DNA of 39,455 nucleotides from Bacteroidales bacterium (GTDB lineage: Bacteria; Bacteroidota; Bacteroidia; Bacteroidales; VadinHA17): positions 1 to 39,455 of the forward strand of contig PLNF01000130.1 in assembly GCA_003141715.1 (NCBI GenBank), given 5' to 3'. Below are positions 7,786 to 16,827 of this stretch, piece after piece. How positions within the stretch are numbered: the stretch's first letter is position 1; each line of letters begins with the position of its first letter. Under the pieces are notes generated by a model that was not told the DNA's origin, ran no database searches, and worked only from the letters and a program-made list of their open reading frames with translations. Made by a program: the position numbers and the translations under genes.

Positions 7786-9534
7786 TTATCTGAGTACCTT
7801 GCGAACAAAAGCAACAGTAAAGTAAGACATCATAAAAACCCCCATAAAGCCTTCTAACCCGGAAATTACTCTGCTCAATCCTACCGGGTACACATCGCCG
7901 TAACCTATTGTAAAAAAGGTAATTGCGCTATGATAGAATGACTGAAGAAGTGTGGATAACTTGTCGGGGTTACCGACTGCTGATACAGTTTTGCCCAGCC
8001 CCGATATATCAATAAGAAAATAGAGAGATCCAAAGAATAACCAGAATATAACAACACTTAAAAGGACCCGCCCCGGAGAAGTTGCATAAAGTCCGATTTT
8101 ATCAAATACCAGCCATTGAAAACCGTTTGGAATATAACTTGCAATTTTTGCGATGCCCCCCTTTTCCTGCTGCTCGGTAAGCCACGACTTTGCTTCAAAA
8201 CGCTTGAACATAATATATGCTTCATCTTCATCCTCATACTTACCTGTACCACTGAAATTTTCCTTAAGAATTCTGAATTGTTCTGCTTTTTGTCTTAAAG
8301 TGGTTCCCTCCTGGTTCTGAATAGCATCATTGCATTTATTGTGTCTCCAATCTATGTATAACTTTCCAATTAGCCTCATTCCCGACATATCCAATGTTTT
8401 AATTTCAACAGGAAAATCGTAGGGCTCAATATCGATAATATCACGGACAATTGTATCAGAAATATCAAGCAGGTCTGCTTTCGCAAGACGAAGGTCTATA
8501 TAATGATCGAGATGACACGATTTGAGTGACATGGAATGAAACGTTGAGCCGTAGAAACTGACATCACCATCACCAAATTCGGTTCTTTCAAAACTGATAT
8601 CAGTATCGCCCATCTCCATCAAATTGAAGTTTTTAGGACCTAACCCCATCTCGGCTTTTTTAAACTGAATCTTCCCGGCTTTGCACGAAGCACCTTCAAA
8701 ATTGACCTCTCCATTACCAAAAAGAGAACGATTAAAATTAATTCTTCCTGAGCCAAAATCGACAGTTCGGAAGTCTACCCTGCTGTTGCCGAATTCAGTT
8801 CTTTCGAACATTATTTCACAATCTCCAAATACCGAATAATGAAAATCAATTTTCCCTCCCGTTATCCTCGTGACTTTAAAATTAAAACGACCGTTATCGA
8901 AACGTGTGTTTATAAAAAGCAGTTCCCCAGTGTTAAATTCGGTATTGGCAAAGCTTACTTCTCCATTACCAAACTGGATATCCTGGAAATCCTTAATCCC
9001 ATCCTTTACTATTGCATTCTTGAACATGAAATCACCATCGCCAAATACACATCCTGTAAACTCAATGTTACCATCTCTGAATAAGGTATTTGACAGGATA
9101 ACATTTCCATCGCCAAATACTGAACCACTGAAGAGAACTTTTCCCTTGGCAAAATGACTCCCGTCGAAACTGACCTCCCCGGCTGAAAACGAAGAATATG
9201 CAAAATCAGTGCATCCCTTTGCTTCAAAAAATGCATTCTTTGCTGAAAACCCATTTATCGCGACCAGTTCCTTCTTTTCGATACCATTAATCCGCCGGTA
9301 AGATGAAAGAGAGAATTCATGGATGTAGAAATTATCAAGAATCAGATCTTTCCCTTCCTTGATTATGGAATAAATCTGATTAATATCGATGGCACCAAAT
9401 AATTCCGAATCAATTTCTTCACCTTCTTCATTGTGAAAGGATACCATTGCTGTTCTTGGACATGTCCTGCCATCGTCAGCAATGAATTTGACGTTTCTGA
9501 CCTCAACACGGTAATTTGAATAACCGGTAACCAT
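7786..9534 (-). CDS. Two-TM potassium channel with an N-terminal 12-residue-repeat solenoid
   Basis: The C-terminal ~95 residues are an Ion_trans_2 pore: TM1 about 488-510, a pore loop with the K+ selectivity filter TIGYGD (542-547), and TM2 about 553-577. Residues ~116-332 form a strict 12-residue repeat with a Phe (or Ile/Val/Met/Cys) at 116, 128, 140, 152, 164, 176, 188, 200 and on to 332, and a consensus F-G-x-G-x-V/I-x-F-x-x-T/S-x. This is 18-19 turns of a probable beta-solenoid. Residues 405-455 are a charged linker (QKAEQFRILKENFSG) resembling the helical region that follows solenoids in pentapeptide-repeat channels. There is no signal peptide, so the solenoid is cytoplasmic. Channel identity is secure; the ligand or partner of the solenoid is unknown. 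Confidence 0.8.
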   Translation of the reverse strand: MVTGYSNYRVEVRNVKFIADDGRTCPRTAMVSFHNEEGEEIDSELFGAIDINQIYSIIKEGKDLILDNFYIHEFSLSSYRRINGIEKKELVAINGFSAKNAFFEAKGCTDFAYSSFSAGEVSFDGSHFAKGKVLFSGSVFGDGNVILSNTLFRDGNIEFTGCVFGDGDFMFKNAIVKDGIKDFQDIQFGNGEVSFANTEFNTGELLFINTRFDNGRFNFKVTRITGGKIDFHYSVFGDCEIMFERTEFGNSRVDFRTVDFGSGRINFNRSLFGNGEVNFEGASCKAGKIQFKKAEMGLGPKNFNLMEMGDTDISFERTEFGDGDVSFYGSTFHSMSLKSCHLDHYIDLRLAKADLLDISDTIVRDIIDIEPYDFPVEIKTLDMSGMRLIGKLYIDWRHNKCNDAIQNQEGTTLRQKAEQFRILKENFSGTGKYEDEDEAYIMFKRFEAKSWLTEQQEKGGIAKIASYIPNGFQWLVFDKIGLYATSPGRVLLSVVIFWLFFGSLYFLIDISGLGKTVSAVGNPDKLSTLLQSFYHSAITFFTIGYGDVYPVGLSRVISGLEGFMGVFMMSYFTVAFVRKVLR

Positions 9535-9606
9535 TTATCCTTTTTTTTGAAAAGTTAAGCCAAATTATTAAAAAAAAACAATAATCGTAGTATTTTTTAG
9601 TGAAGC

Positions 9607-12504
9607 TTATCTCATGCATAATGTACTGTAAGGGCACCAGGAACATTTTCCTCTGGCATCACCAGTCTTTACAAACGGTTCATCCTCACGGAAAATGGTA
9701 TTAATTAAACCTTTAAGACCAAAAAGAAATTCTTGTCTGACAGTCTCGTAATTATCAACTACTGTCTCAATCCTGCTGCCGGTTTTCAATTTGAGCTTAT
9801 CAGAGAGTAATCCTCTATTCAATTTCTTAATTTTATAGACTGATGGTCTAACAATACTGCCAGAATTTGTTGCAAGCAATGCCTCGCAATATAGTAATGT
9901 TTGTAGCCATGCGTCAGCATCTTTCTTTCTGTCGTCGATAAATAAATCACTTACAGAATTAACAGATTCTGAAACAGTACCGGTTTTGTAATCGACAATC
10001 CTGGTCACTCCGTTTATAGTGTCAATCCGGTCAATATTTCCTCCAGTAAGAATTTCGATCTGTGATCCGTTCGATAGAGAGGACAAAAGAAAGCTAAAAG
10101 TATCCTCAAGATTAAGAATAATAAAAGGCGCCAGTGCTTTGTCAGTATCCAGAATCCTGTTCAGATAATCCATTAAAACATCTCTGACTATCAGCTCGTT
10201 TCCACTTACAGAATCATTCCTGCCGGCCTTATACTTTTCATTGACTGCCTCATTAACGATCTCTGTAAGGAACTGTCTGTTCCTGATCATTCCATTCAGC
10301 ATCCCTCCACTCAGAACACTGCCAATATAAGGCTGATAGAGATTCTTCATTATCGCGTGTAATATATTACCGAGCATAGCCGGGTCAATATCGACAGAGA
10401 TATTTTCCGGTTCTTTAAGCCGGTTTACATAACGATAAAAGAACTTCATCCTGCAACTCAGCCATGTATTTATTGCAGATGGTGAAAGTGACCTTCCACT
10501 TTTCCTGTCAAGAAACAGAGATGCTAATTGTTTTGAATGTTCTTCGCTCCTATCAATTTTTTCTCCGGGGGTCAGATGTATTTTTATTTCGAAGTTAAGA
10601 TCAAGAAAATCGGGCTTCAATGCATCCTCGTATTTCATCTGAATAAGAAACCGGCTCATCTCGCCACTTCTTAATCCTTCAGAATTGGAATTATATATAA
10701 ATGTAACATTCTCAGCTCTTTGAAGAAGCCTGTAAAAGTGGTACGCATAAATGGATTCCTGATGATTGACAGATGGAAGACTAAAAGCTTCACGTAAACT
10801 GAAAGGGATAAAAGACGAACCGGCATAAACTGCAGGTAAAATGCCTTCATTAACTGACAGAATTACCAGATTCTTAAAATCGAGAGCCCTTGTTTCAAGA
10901 ATCCCCATTATCTGAATGCCGGTTAATGGTTCCCCTGAAAAAGGAACTGATTGCATTTTTAACATTCTGTCAAGAATTTTTATATAGGTATCGGTTGTAA
11001 AACTTACTTCCGGACTACTAACTATTGTTTCAAGCCTGTTTATCGACAGAACCACCCTGTATATAAACTCATTCCTGATATTGTCCTGAACGGTATTATT
11101 TGGTGACTTATTCGTATTTCTTTCATCATTTAAAGCAATCAGTGAAAGGATATCTTTAAAATAGCCGGAGAGTTCAGCCGGAGTCAAGGGTTTATTAAAT
11201 ATCTGCGCAAGAACTTCTGATTTTGAAAACCGCTCTGATGGAACCCTGGTAAGATTAGTTTTTACTATTTCCTTAACTAATTCATTATCTGATTCACTCA
11301 ATAAACCTGACAATAATGAGTGTTTAAGGATACTTATTACATCTTTGTAACTGAAACGAACCACACCATCAGTTGTTGAAGCGTTTCTCTGAAGATCCAT
11401 AAGATGCCTGATCAAAGTATAAACCAGTGTCTGCTTCAATGGATGTCCCATCGTTATATTGATATCACCCAAGTTTTCAGGGAGACTGGTCAGAACAGGC
11501 ATTAAAAGGTTTTCATCTGCAAGGACAACTGCCGTATGATGAGCATTAGTTTTAGTGATATCAGGTATCTCTTCCAATAATTGTGAAACAAGTTTGACCT
11601 GGGCCACATCAGAAGAGGCATCAATGACCCGGCGACACACTTCAGGTGCTTCTTTTGAGAGCATTGTATCGTAACTCCATCCGGATGGCATATCATTGCC
11701 GAATATTTTGAGGTTTTCCCGTAGGAAAAAGCCTGCAGAGTTCAACTTACCTTCATAAATATAGGATTTATCATAGTCCCAGCAGAACCTGGCTTTACCT
11801 GCCCTTTTAAACCGGTCCATCAGTACTTTCTCACATTCGTTCAACGCATTGAATCCAATAAAATGGACCATGTCCCAGCGTTCATTCGAAGTGTAATAAT
11901 TTTCAGTACTCTCAGCCAGCTCCCTGAATATCATGCCCTCATATGCCAGATTCTTCTTCCTGAGGGTGTTTCTAAAACCAGAATACAGATCTGAGAGGAC
12001 AGACCAGATGCTAATGAAACCCGATTTTTCATTGGTTGGTTTATCGTGATTAAAATTTGTCCAGAATCTTCTGATTATTTCAACCTGCTCTTCTGTCAGG
12101 CCTCCAAACTGCCGGTCAATATTTTTTATATCGAGCATATTACGGAATAGTAATGATGCATCAACAAGATATTTGTCAACATCATCAAAATCGTTTAAAA
12201 GCATATCACCCCAGTAGTAAAATTCATCAAAACTTTCATGCGGCTTTTTTAAACTACAGTACACTTTATATAGCTCGAAGAGAAGTATCTCATTGCCTGC
12301 TATTTGGAGTGATGAATATGATCTGAACAACTCATTGATCGTAAGAATTGATGGTACCCATACCGGTTTTTCGATCCTGGCTGCGAGATACTTCAGAAAA
12401 TATAGTCCGGCCCTTCTGTTTGGAAATACCAGGCAATGACGATTTAGAGTGTTTCCAAATTCCTTAAGAAGCGATTCAGCTATATGTTCCAGAAAGTAAG
12501 TCAT
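9607..12504 (-). CDS. AddB-like PD-(D/E)XK exonuclease subunit
   Basis: The product (about 965 aa from MTYFLEH) resembles the AddB half of AddAB recombination nucleases. It has the N-terminal CLVFPNRRAGLYFLKYL segment, where a normal Walker A lysine is not visible, so the helicase half is probably inactive. The C-terminal nuclease has GNILHAIM and RIVDYKTGTV catalytic blocks. A cysteine in INTWLSCRMKFFYRYV plus CSWCPYSTLC at the C terminus gives the C...CxxCx5C pattern of the iron-sulfur staple. An upstream ATG at 12576 exists, but the intervening residues (SNEQRAPSNEQQ) only translate a heptamer repeat, so I place the start at 12504. It pairs functionally with the AddA gene at 13591-16788. 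Confidence 0.82.
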   Translation of the reverse strand: MTYFLEHIAESLLKEFGNTLNRHCLVFPNRRAGLYFLKYLAARIEKPVWVPSILTINELFRSYSSLQIAGNEILLFELYKVYCSLKKPHESFDEFYYWGDMLLNDFDDVDKYLVDASLLFRNMLDIKNIDRQFGGLTEEQVEIIRRFWTNFNHDKPTNEKSGFISIWSVLSDLYSGFRNTLRKKNLAYEGMIFRELAESTENYYTSNERWDMVHFIGFNALNECEKVLMDRFKRAGKARFCWDYDKSYIYEGKLNSAGFFLRENLKIFGNDMPSGWSYDTMLSKEAPEVCRRVIDASSDVAQVKLVSQLLEEIPDITKTNAHHTAVVLADENLLMPVLTSLPENLGDINITMGHPLKQTLVYTLIRHLMDLQRNASTTDGVVRFSYKDVISILKHSLLSGLLSESDNELVKEIVKTNLTRVPSERFSKSEVLAQIFNKPLTPAELSGYFKDILSLIALNDERNTNKSPNNTVQDNIRNEFIYRVVLSINRLETIVSSPEVSFTTDTYIKILDRMLKMQSVPFSGEPLTGIQIMGILETRALDFKNLVILSVNEGILPAVYAGSSFIPFSLREAFSLPSVNHQESIYAYHFYRLLQRAENVTFIYNSNSEGLRSGEMSRFLIQMKYEDALKPDFLDLNFEIKIHLTPGEKIDRSEEHSKQLASLFLDRKSGRSLSPSAINTWLSCRMKFFYRYVNRLKEPENISVDIDPAMLGNILHAIMKNLYQPYIGSVLSGGMLNGMIRNRQFLTEIVNEAVNEKYKAGRNDSVSGNELIVRDVLMDYLNRILDTDKALAPFIILNLEDTFSFLLSSLSNGSQIEILTGGNIDRIDTINGVTRIVDYKTGTVSESVNSVSDLFIDDRKKDADAWLQTLLYCEALLATNSGSIVRPSVYKIKKLNRGLLSDKLKLKTGSRIETVVDNYETVRQEFLFGLKGLINTIFREDEPFVKTGDARGKCSWCPYSTLCMR

Positions 12505-12505
12505 T

Positions 12506-12634
12506 TGTTGCCTGTTGCCTGTTGCTTGTTGCTCGTTGCTCGGTGCTCGTTGCTCGTTGCTCGCTGCCTTATGCACATAACCAGCAACCAGTAACTTTTT
12601 TTTTACTTTTTACTTTTGTCTTTTGTCTTCATAC
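12506..12634. repeat. Heptamer-periodic word tract at the addB/yhcC border
   Basis: From 12506 to 12568 there are nine 7-nt units of consensus YGTTGCY (for example TGTTGCC, CGTTGCT). After two or three less regular words the 7-nt period resumes with AACCAGC/AACCAGT (12579-12592), TTTTTAC twice (12600-12613) and TTTTGTC twice (12614-12627). The words change along the tract but the period stays seven. The tract covers the false N-terminal extension of addB and the last codons of the radical SAM gene (EDKRQK). Confidence 0.75.
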
Positions 12635-13590
12635 AGCCGTCCTTGCCATGTATCGAGTTCTTCGAGGCGTTTTTCGATAAGGTTCACGATCTGGTCAGTT
12701 CGTTTCTTGCCCCAGCCTTCTCCAGTTAGAAAACGCGGTGGTGCTTCGCCGGTGAAACGCTCGACCACAATTTCCGGATTCAGTCTTTCAAGGAAGACGA
12801 CAAAGAAATCAATATACTTCTCCAATGTAAAGAGCTCAAAATCACCCGGATTATTCTCAAATTCTATCTCCATGGGGGTTCCTTTTATTATTAGCATCTG
12901 GTGAAATTTTATAGTCTTAATCGGAAGTCTTGAGATAATATCGACCTGATTCAGCATCTCTTCGCGGGTTTCGCCGGGTAAACCAAAAATAAAATGTGCC
13001 CCTGTGGTTATTCCCAGGGCAGATGTCCTTTCCAATGCTGATACGGCATCTTCAAATGAATGTCCCCGGTTGATCCGTAAGAGTGTTTTATTATGACACG
13101 ATTCAATTCCATATTCAACAGCTACATAACATCTCCCGGAAAGCTTTTTAATATATTCAAGTTTTTCATCATCGATGCAATCAGGCCTGGTTCCGATAAT
13201 AAGCCCAACCACACCCGGATAACTTAATGCTTCCTCATATAGTTTTTTTAATGTCTCCAGTGAAGCATAAGTATTAGAATATGCCTGAAAATAAGCGAGA
13301 TATGAAACAGCTTCATTATATCTCCATTTATGAAATTTTATTCCCTCCCCAATCTGCTCCGAGACCGATTTCGAAGGCTGGCAATATGAAGGATTAAATG
13401 CGTCATTATTACAATAAGTACACCCACCGAAGCCTTTTGATCCATCGCGGTTTGGACAGGTAAAACCGGCATCAATTGAAACCTTCTGCACCCTGGCACC
13501 GTAAATATCTCTGAAATAATTAGAATAGGCATTGAATCTTCGTTCATGCCACCATGGATAGGTTTTTATTTCTTTATTGATCGGTATCAT
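12610..13590 (-). CDS. Radical SAM protein, TIGR01212/YhcC family
   Basis: The 326-aa protein begins with WWHERRFNAYSNYFRDIYG and has cysteines in TCPNRDGSKGFGGCTYC, the C-x(n)-CxxC cluster motif characteristic of the YhcC (TIGR01212) radical SAM family. It continues with VEYGIESCHNKTL, GAHFIFGLPGETREEM and IKFHQMLIIKGTPM. The family's substrate is not known to me. It starts exactly next to the addA stop codon (no gap), so it is co-transcribed between the addA and addB genes. Its last residues (EDKRQK) are encoded by the TTTTGTC heptamer tract, suggesting the C terminus was altered by the repeat. Confidence 0.88.
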   Translation of the reverse strand: MIPINKEIKTYPWWHERRFNAYSNYFRDIYGARVQKVSIDAGFTCPNRDGSKGFGGCTYCNNDAFNPSYCQPSKSVSEQIGEGIKFHKWRYNEAVSYLAYFQAYSNTYASLETLKKLYEEALSYPGVVGLIIGTRPDCIDDEKLEYIKKLSGRCYVAVEYGIESCHNKTLLRINRGHSFEDAVSALERTSALGITTGAHFIFGLPGETREEMLNQVDIISRLPIKTIKFHQMLIIKGTPMEIEFENNPGDFELFTLEKYIDFFVVFLERLNPEIVVERFTGEAPPRFLTGEGWGKKRTDQIVNLIEKRLEELDTWQGRLYEDKRQK

Positions 13591-16500
13591 TTAAGCAGAT
13601 ACAATTTTATTCTTATCAACATACCATATAAAGGCATCAATTTCTTTATAACCCATATCTAAAAGAAGATTGCGGTACTGGTCAACCTGGTCAGTATAAT
13701 GGGAATTCTCTTCACCGAACTTGAAATCGATTATTGTTGTTTTTCCATTTTTAAAAATCACCCTATCGGGTCGGCGTGTAACGCCAGTCGGAAGAAGAAT
13801 TCCTGCTTCCGTCAATACTTCATTATCAGGCATAAACCAATCTGCGACCTGAGGTATACTTATCATGTTGTTAACTTTTTTTTCAATGTCATCTGATTCT
13901 TCATCTGCCAATTTGCCTTCCAGGACGAGTTTTCTGACAGCCATAGAAATATCGGTAGGGGTATTTATGCCTTCAAAAACCTCGTGCATTAGTTTACCGT
14001 AGTTAATTTTTTTTCTTATAGTCTGGCTATCAGATGAAAAATAATTTTCTCCATGTAGCTTAAGCTTAAGTGATTCCATAGTCTGACTGACAATGTATCT
14101 TGAAGAGATAAGATTCTTTTTATTTGTTGTATCACTTTTGTTTTCAGGTATCTCCCCATATTCGAACACCCGGTTCCCGACATTATAGTGACTTCTAAGG
14201 GTAAAACCTTGTCCTTCCTGAAGTTCAGGGATCAAAGTCAAGGCATTCTTTAGTACCCCTGCAATTGTATTTTCAGATCTGGGATTATCAACTGAAAACC
14301 CGTATAAGACGTCTTTTGCCCTGGTAAGTGCAACATATAAAAGGTTAATATTATCAAGATAAACCGAATATTTTTCTTCTTTGTAATAGTCAGCAAATAT
14401 TGTATTAGTCAGATCTTTACTATATTTCACAGGGACAATGCCAAGGTCATTGAACGGCGGAGTGTCAGGCTTTACCCATAAAACCGGTTGTTTAGACGGC
14501 ATATGATCAAGGTTCCATGAAAGAAAAGGTAAAATGACCACTTTGAATTCGAGACCTTTCGACTTATGGATGGTCAGAATTCTTATAGCATCCTGATTAC
14601 CTGGCAAAACTACAGATTTCTTTTTCCCGCTCTCTGCCCACCAATCGAGGAATGTTTGAATATCAGCATTTTTGCTGCCGGTAAAACTTACAATGTAATC
14701 CTGGAAAGTGTTCAGGAAGGGGACATTCCATGAATAATCGCCCAGACGGAAAAACTTTATGATACTCTCAGTTGCTTCAAACAATGGCATTTGCCTTATC
14801 TGTTCCAGAAAATCTTCATAGCCATCCGGAAAATAAGCCTGTGAACCTTCAATTAATTTATCACTTTGAATAGATACCTTCTCAGCTTCTTCGTCACCGG
14901 TTGACATCAGAAAAAACCGTAACATAATTGCCCTGCTGATATAATCCTGTGGATCATTAACCACTGTGATTACACTAACCATAAAAATAATTACAGGTGA
15001 ATTCGATAGCAATAGTGAATCGTTTGAGACTGCATTAAAATTATATATCTCCTTTTTTTCTGAAGAATAATTATTATTATAATTGATCAATGTATTAAGA
15101 ACCTGTCCTCCCTCCTTCCCATCTCTCACAATTATGCCAATATCAGAAGCTTTATAACCCTTGTCCTGTAATGATTCAATGACAACCGGAATGCGTTCAA
15201 GTACAGTTTCCTTCCATTCCTGTTCATCATCAGTTACAATGAACTCCAGTCTTACAAACCCACCATCATTTTTACAAGGATCAGCCTGAATAGCTTCAGA
15301 GTAGAGCTTCTTAAAACTTACAGGAAGCAATTCATCTGACAGCGATTTGTCAACCTGATCAGGAATTATCGTAAACAAGGTATTATTAAACCTTATGATG
15401 TTTGAACGGCTTCTCCAATTTGTTGTTAATGGTTCGCTGAAAATTCTTTTGTTATCAACCATGCTTACCAGATATTTTCCGAGGATTCGCCAGTCACTGT
15501 TCCTCCAACGGTAAATCGATTGTTTAACATCACCGACAACAAGATTATCGTAACCTTCTGCCATACTGTTATCAATCAATGGCTTGAAATTATTCCACTG
15601 TATTATAGATGTATCCTGGAACTCATCTATCATGAAATTTTCGTACCTGTTTCCTACCTTTTCATAAATAAAAGGAGACTGATCTTCCCTCATAATCAGG
15701 TTAAGCACTTCACCTGCGTCCGAGAGAAGAAAACTGTTTTCAGATGTGGTAATCAGATGAACGTGATGCAAAACATCAGATAAAATTCCAAGTGCATAAA
15801 TGTATGAGAGGATACTTTCTGAACTCTTATAAAAAATTAAATTTTCATCATAATAATGAATTGCATCACGGAGTGTTTGATCCAATCCACTGCTGATTGC
15901 TGTCTGCAGTTGTGGTGATATAGTACCAGTAGACCACCTTGGTGGCTCATTAATAATTTCACGGACCCAACCATTGGGTTCCTTTACATTTCCTGAAACC
16001 ATGGATCTTATGAACCCTGGTATTCCCTGTCCCTTTCTGTAAAATAAATCGTCGGATAAATCAAATTTTGAAAAAATTTCATCGGCTCTTTTTCCAAAGT
16101 CGATTACTTTTTTCTCAAATGAATGAGATATTGATTTGATCTTCTCTATATACTCAATAAGGAATTTTTTATTTTCAAGCTTTGATCGCTCTTCAAAGGA
16201 AAGAATCTTGAATTTTTCTTTGAATAACTCTTCTGCCAGTCTGATTATCCCGTCTTTAAGATTCCAGCTCTTTTCCTCTTCAATGTTCGATTTTGCATAT
16301 TTAATCAGCCAGTCTTTAAGCTGAGTATCAACTGCAGCGGATGCAATCATCTCATCAACTGCAGCGGAGAGAATTGTACTATGATCCAGTTCAATACTAA
16401 ATCCGGAATGAAGCCCTACTTCCCTGGCAAAAGCACGAAGTACTTTCTGGAAAAAACTATCAATTGTTGAAACAGAAAATCTTGAGAAGTCATGCAGAAT

Positions 16501-16788
16501 TGAATTTAATATCTCTTTTGACTCCTTCCTGATCCAATCTTCTGTTTTGCCGGTGGCTTTAACTAACCCAGCCAAATAATCAGATTCTTCACCAACAGCG
16601 AGTTTATGAAGATGATCAAGTATCCTTGACTTCATTTCTGCAGTCGCTTTATTAGTAAAAGTCACTGCCAGAATCTTCCTGTAATTATATCTCGATCTGA
16701 AGAGGTTCTCGAGATAAATAGCTGTCAGCATATAAGTTTTGCCCGATCCGGCTGAAGCGCTGTATATGGTAAGAGTGCCTTGTCCCAT
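13591..16788 (-). CDS. addA: AddA-type helicase-exonuclease (UvrD-like helicase with PD-(D/E)XK nuclease)
   Basis: The 1065-aa protein has all UvrD/RecB-type SF1 helicase motifs: Walker A ASAGSGKTYML (residues 10-20), VTFTNKATAEMK, MIDEFQDTS (Walker B), VVGDVKQSIYRWRNSD, ILTIHKSKGLEF and LLYVALTRAKD. The C-terminal nuclease retains its catalytic residues in GKLMHEVFEG, RPDRVIF, TTIIDFKFGEE and QVDQYRNL. AddAB resects double-strand breaks in bacteria without RecBCD. It is first in the minus-strand unit addA - radical SAM - addB. It diverges from mnmA with 39 bp between start codons. Confidence 0.9.
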   Translation of the reverse strand: MGQGTLTIYSASAGSGKTYMLTAIYLENLFRSRYNYRKILAVTFTNKATAEMKSRILDHLHKLAVGEESDYLAGLVKATGKTEDWIRKESKEILNSILHDFSRFSVSTIDSFFQKVLRAFAREVGLHSGFSIELDHSTILSAAVDEMIASAAVDTQLKDWLIKYAKSNIEEEKSWNLKDGIIRLAEELFKEKFKILSFEERSKLENKKFLIEYIEKIKSISHSFEKKVIDFGKRADEIFSKFDLSDDLFYRKGQGIPGFIRSMVSGNVKEPNGWVREIINEPPRWSTGTISPQLQTAISSGLDQTLRDAIHYYDENLIFYKSSESILSYIYALGILSDVLHHVHLITTSENSFLLSDAGEVLNLIMREDQSPFIYEKVGNRYENFMIDEFQDTSIIQWNNFKPLIDNSMAEGYDNLVVGDVKQSIYRWRNSDWRILGKYLVSMVDNKRIFSEPLTTNWRSRSNIIRFNNTLFTIIPDQVDKSLSDELLPVSFKKLYSEAIQADPCKNDGGFVRLEFIVTDDEQEWKETVLERIPVVIESLQDKGYKASDIGIIVRDGKEGGQVLNTLINYNNNYSSEKKEIYNFNAVSNDSLLLSNSPVIIFMVSVITVVNDPQDYISRAIMLRFFLMSTGDEEAEKVSIQSDKLIEGSQAYFPDGYEDFLEQIRQMPLFEATESIIKFFRLGDYSWNVPFLNTFQDYIVSFTGSKNADIQTFLDWWAESGKKKSVVLPGNQDAIRILTIHKSKGLEFKVVILPFLSWNLDHMPSKQPVLWVKPDTPPFNDLGIVPVKYSKDLTNTIFADYYKEEKYSVYLDNINLLYVALTRAKDVLYGFSVDNPRSENTIAGVLKNALTLIPELQEGQGFTLRSHYNVGNRVFEYGEIPENKSDTTNKKNLISSRYIVSQTMESLKLKLHGENYFSSDSQTIRKKINYGKLMHEVFEGINTPTDISMAVRKLVLEGKLADEESDDIEKKVNNMISIPQVADWFMPDNEVLTEAGILLPTGVTRRPDRVIFKNGKTTIIDFKFGEENSHYTDQVDQYRNLLLDMGYKEIDAFIWYVDKNKIVSA

Positions 16789-16815
16789 GGTGGTCTAAAG
16801 TTATCGCTTTTTATA

Positions 16816-16823
16816 TAACTTTG
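16816..16823 (+). promoter_or_regulatory. Candidate -7 element for mnmA (TAACTTTG)
   Basis: TAACTTTG matches TAnnTTTG and ends only four nt before the GTG start of mnmA at 16828. If used, transcription would begin at or next to the start codon, giving a leaderless or nearly leaderless mRNA. Confidence 0.5.
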
Positions 16824-16827
16824 CAGC

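Noticed and set aside
8839-9157. Plus-strand ORFs antisense to the channel repeats
   Set aside because: Their length arises from the periodic sense sequence; the sense frame has a strict 12-residue repeat and K+ filter.
12506-12568. CRISPR array
   Set aside because: Units are 7 nt with no spacers, and no cas gene is present; no other regularly spaced 25-40 nt repeats were seen in the window.
12505-12576. 24-residue N-terminal extension of the AddB-like protein
   Set aside because: The residues only translate the YGTTGCY heptamer array, while MTYFLEH at 12504 is followed by conserved sequence.
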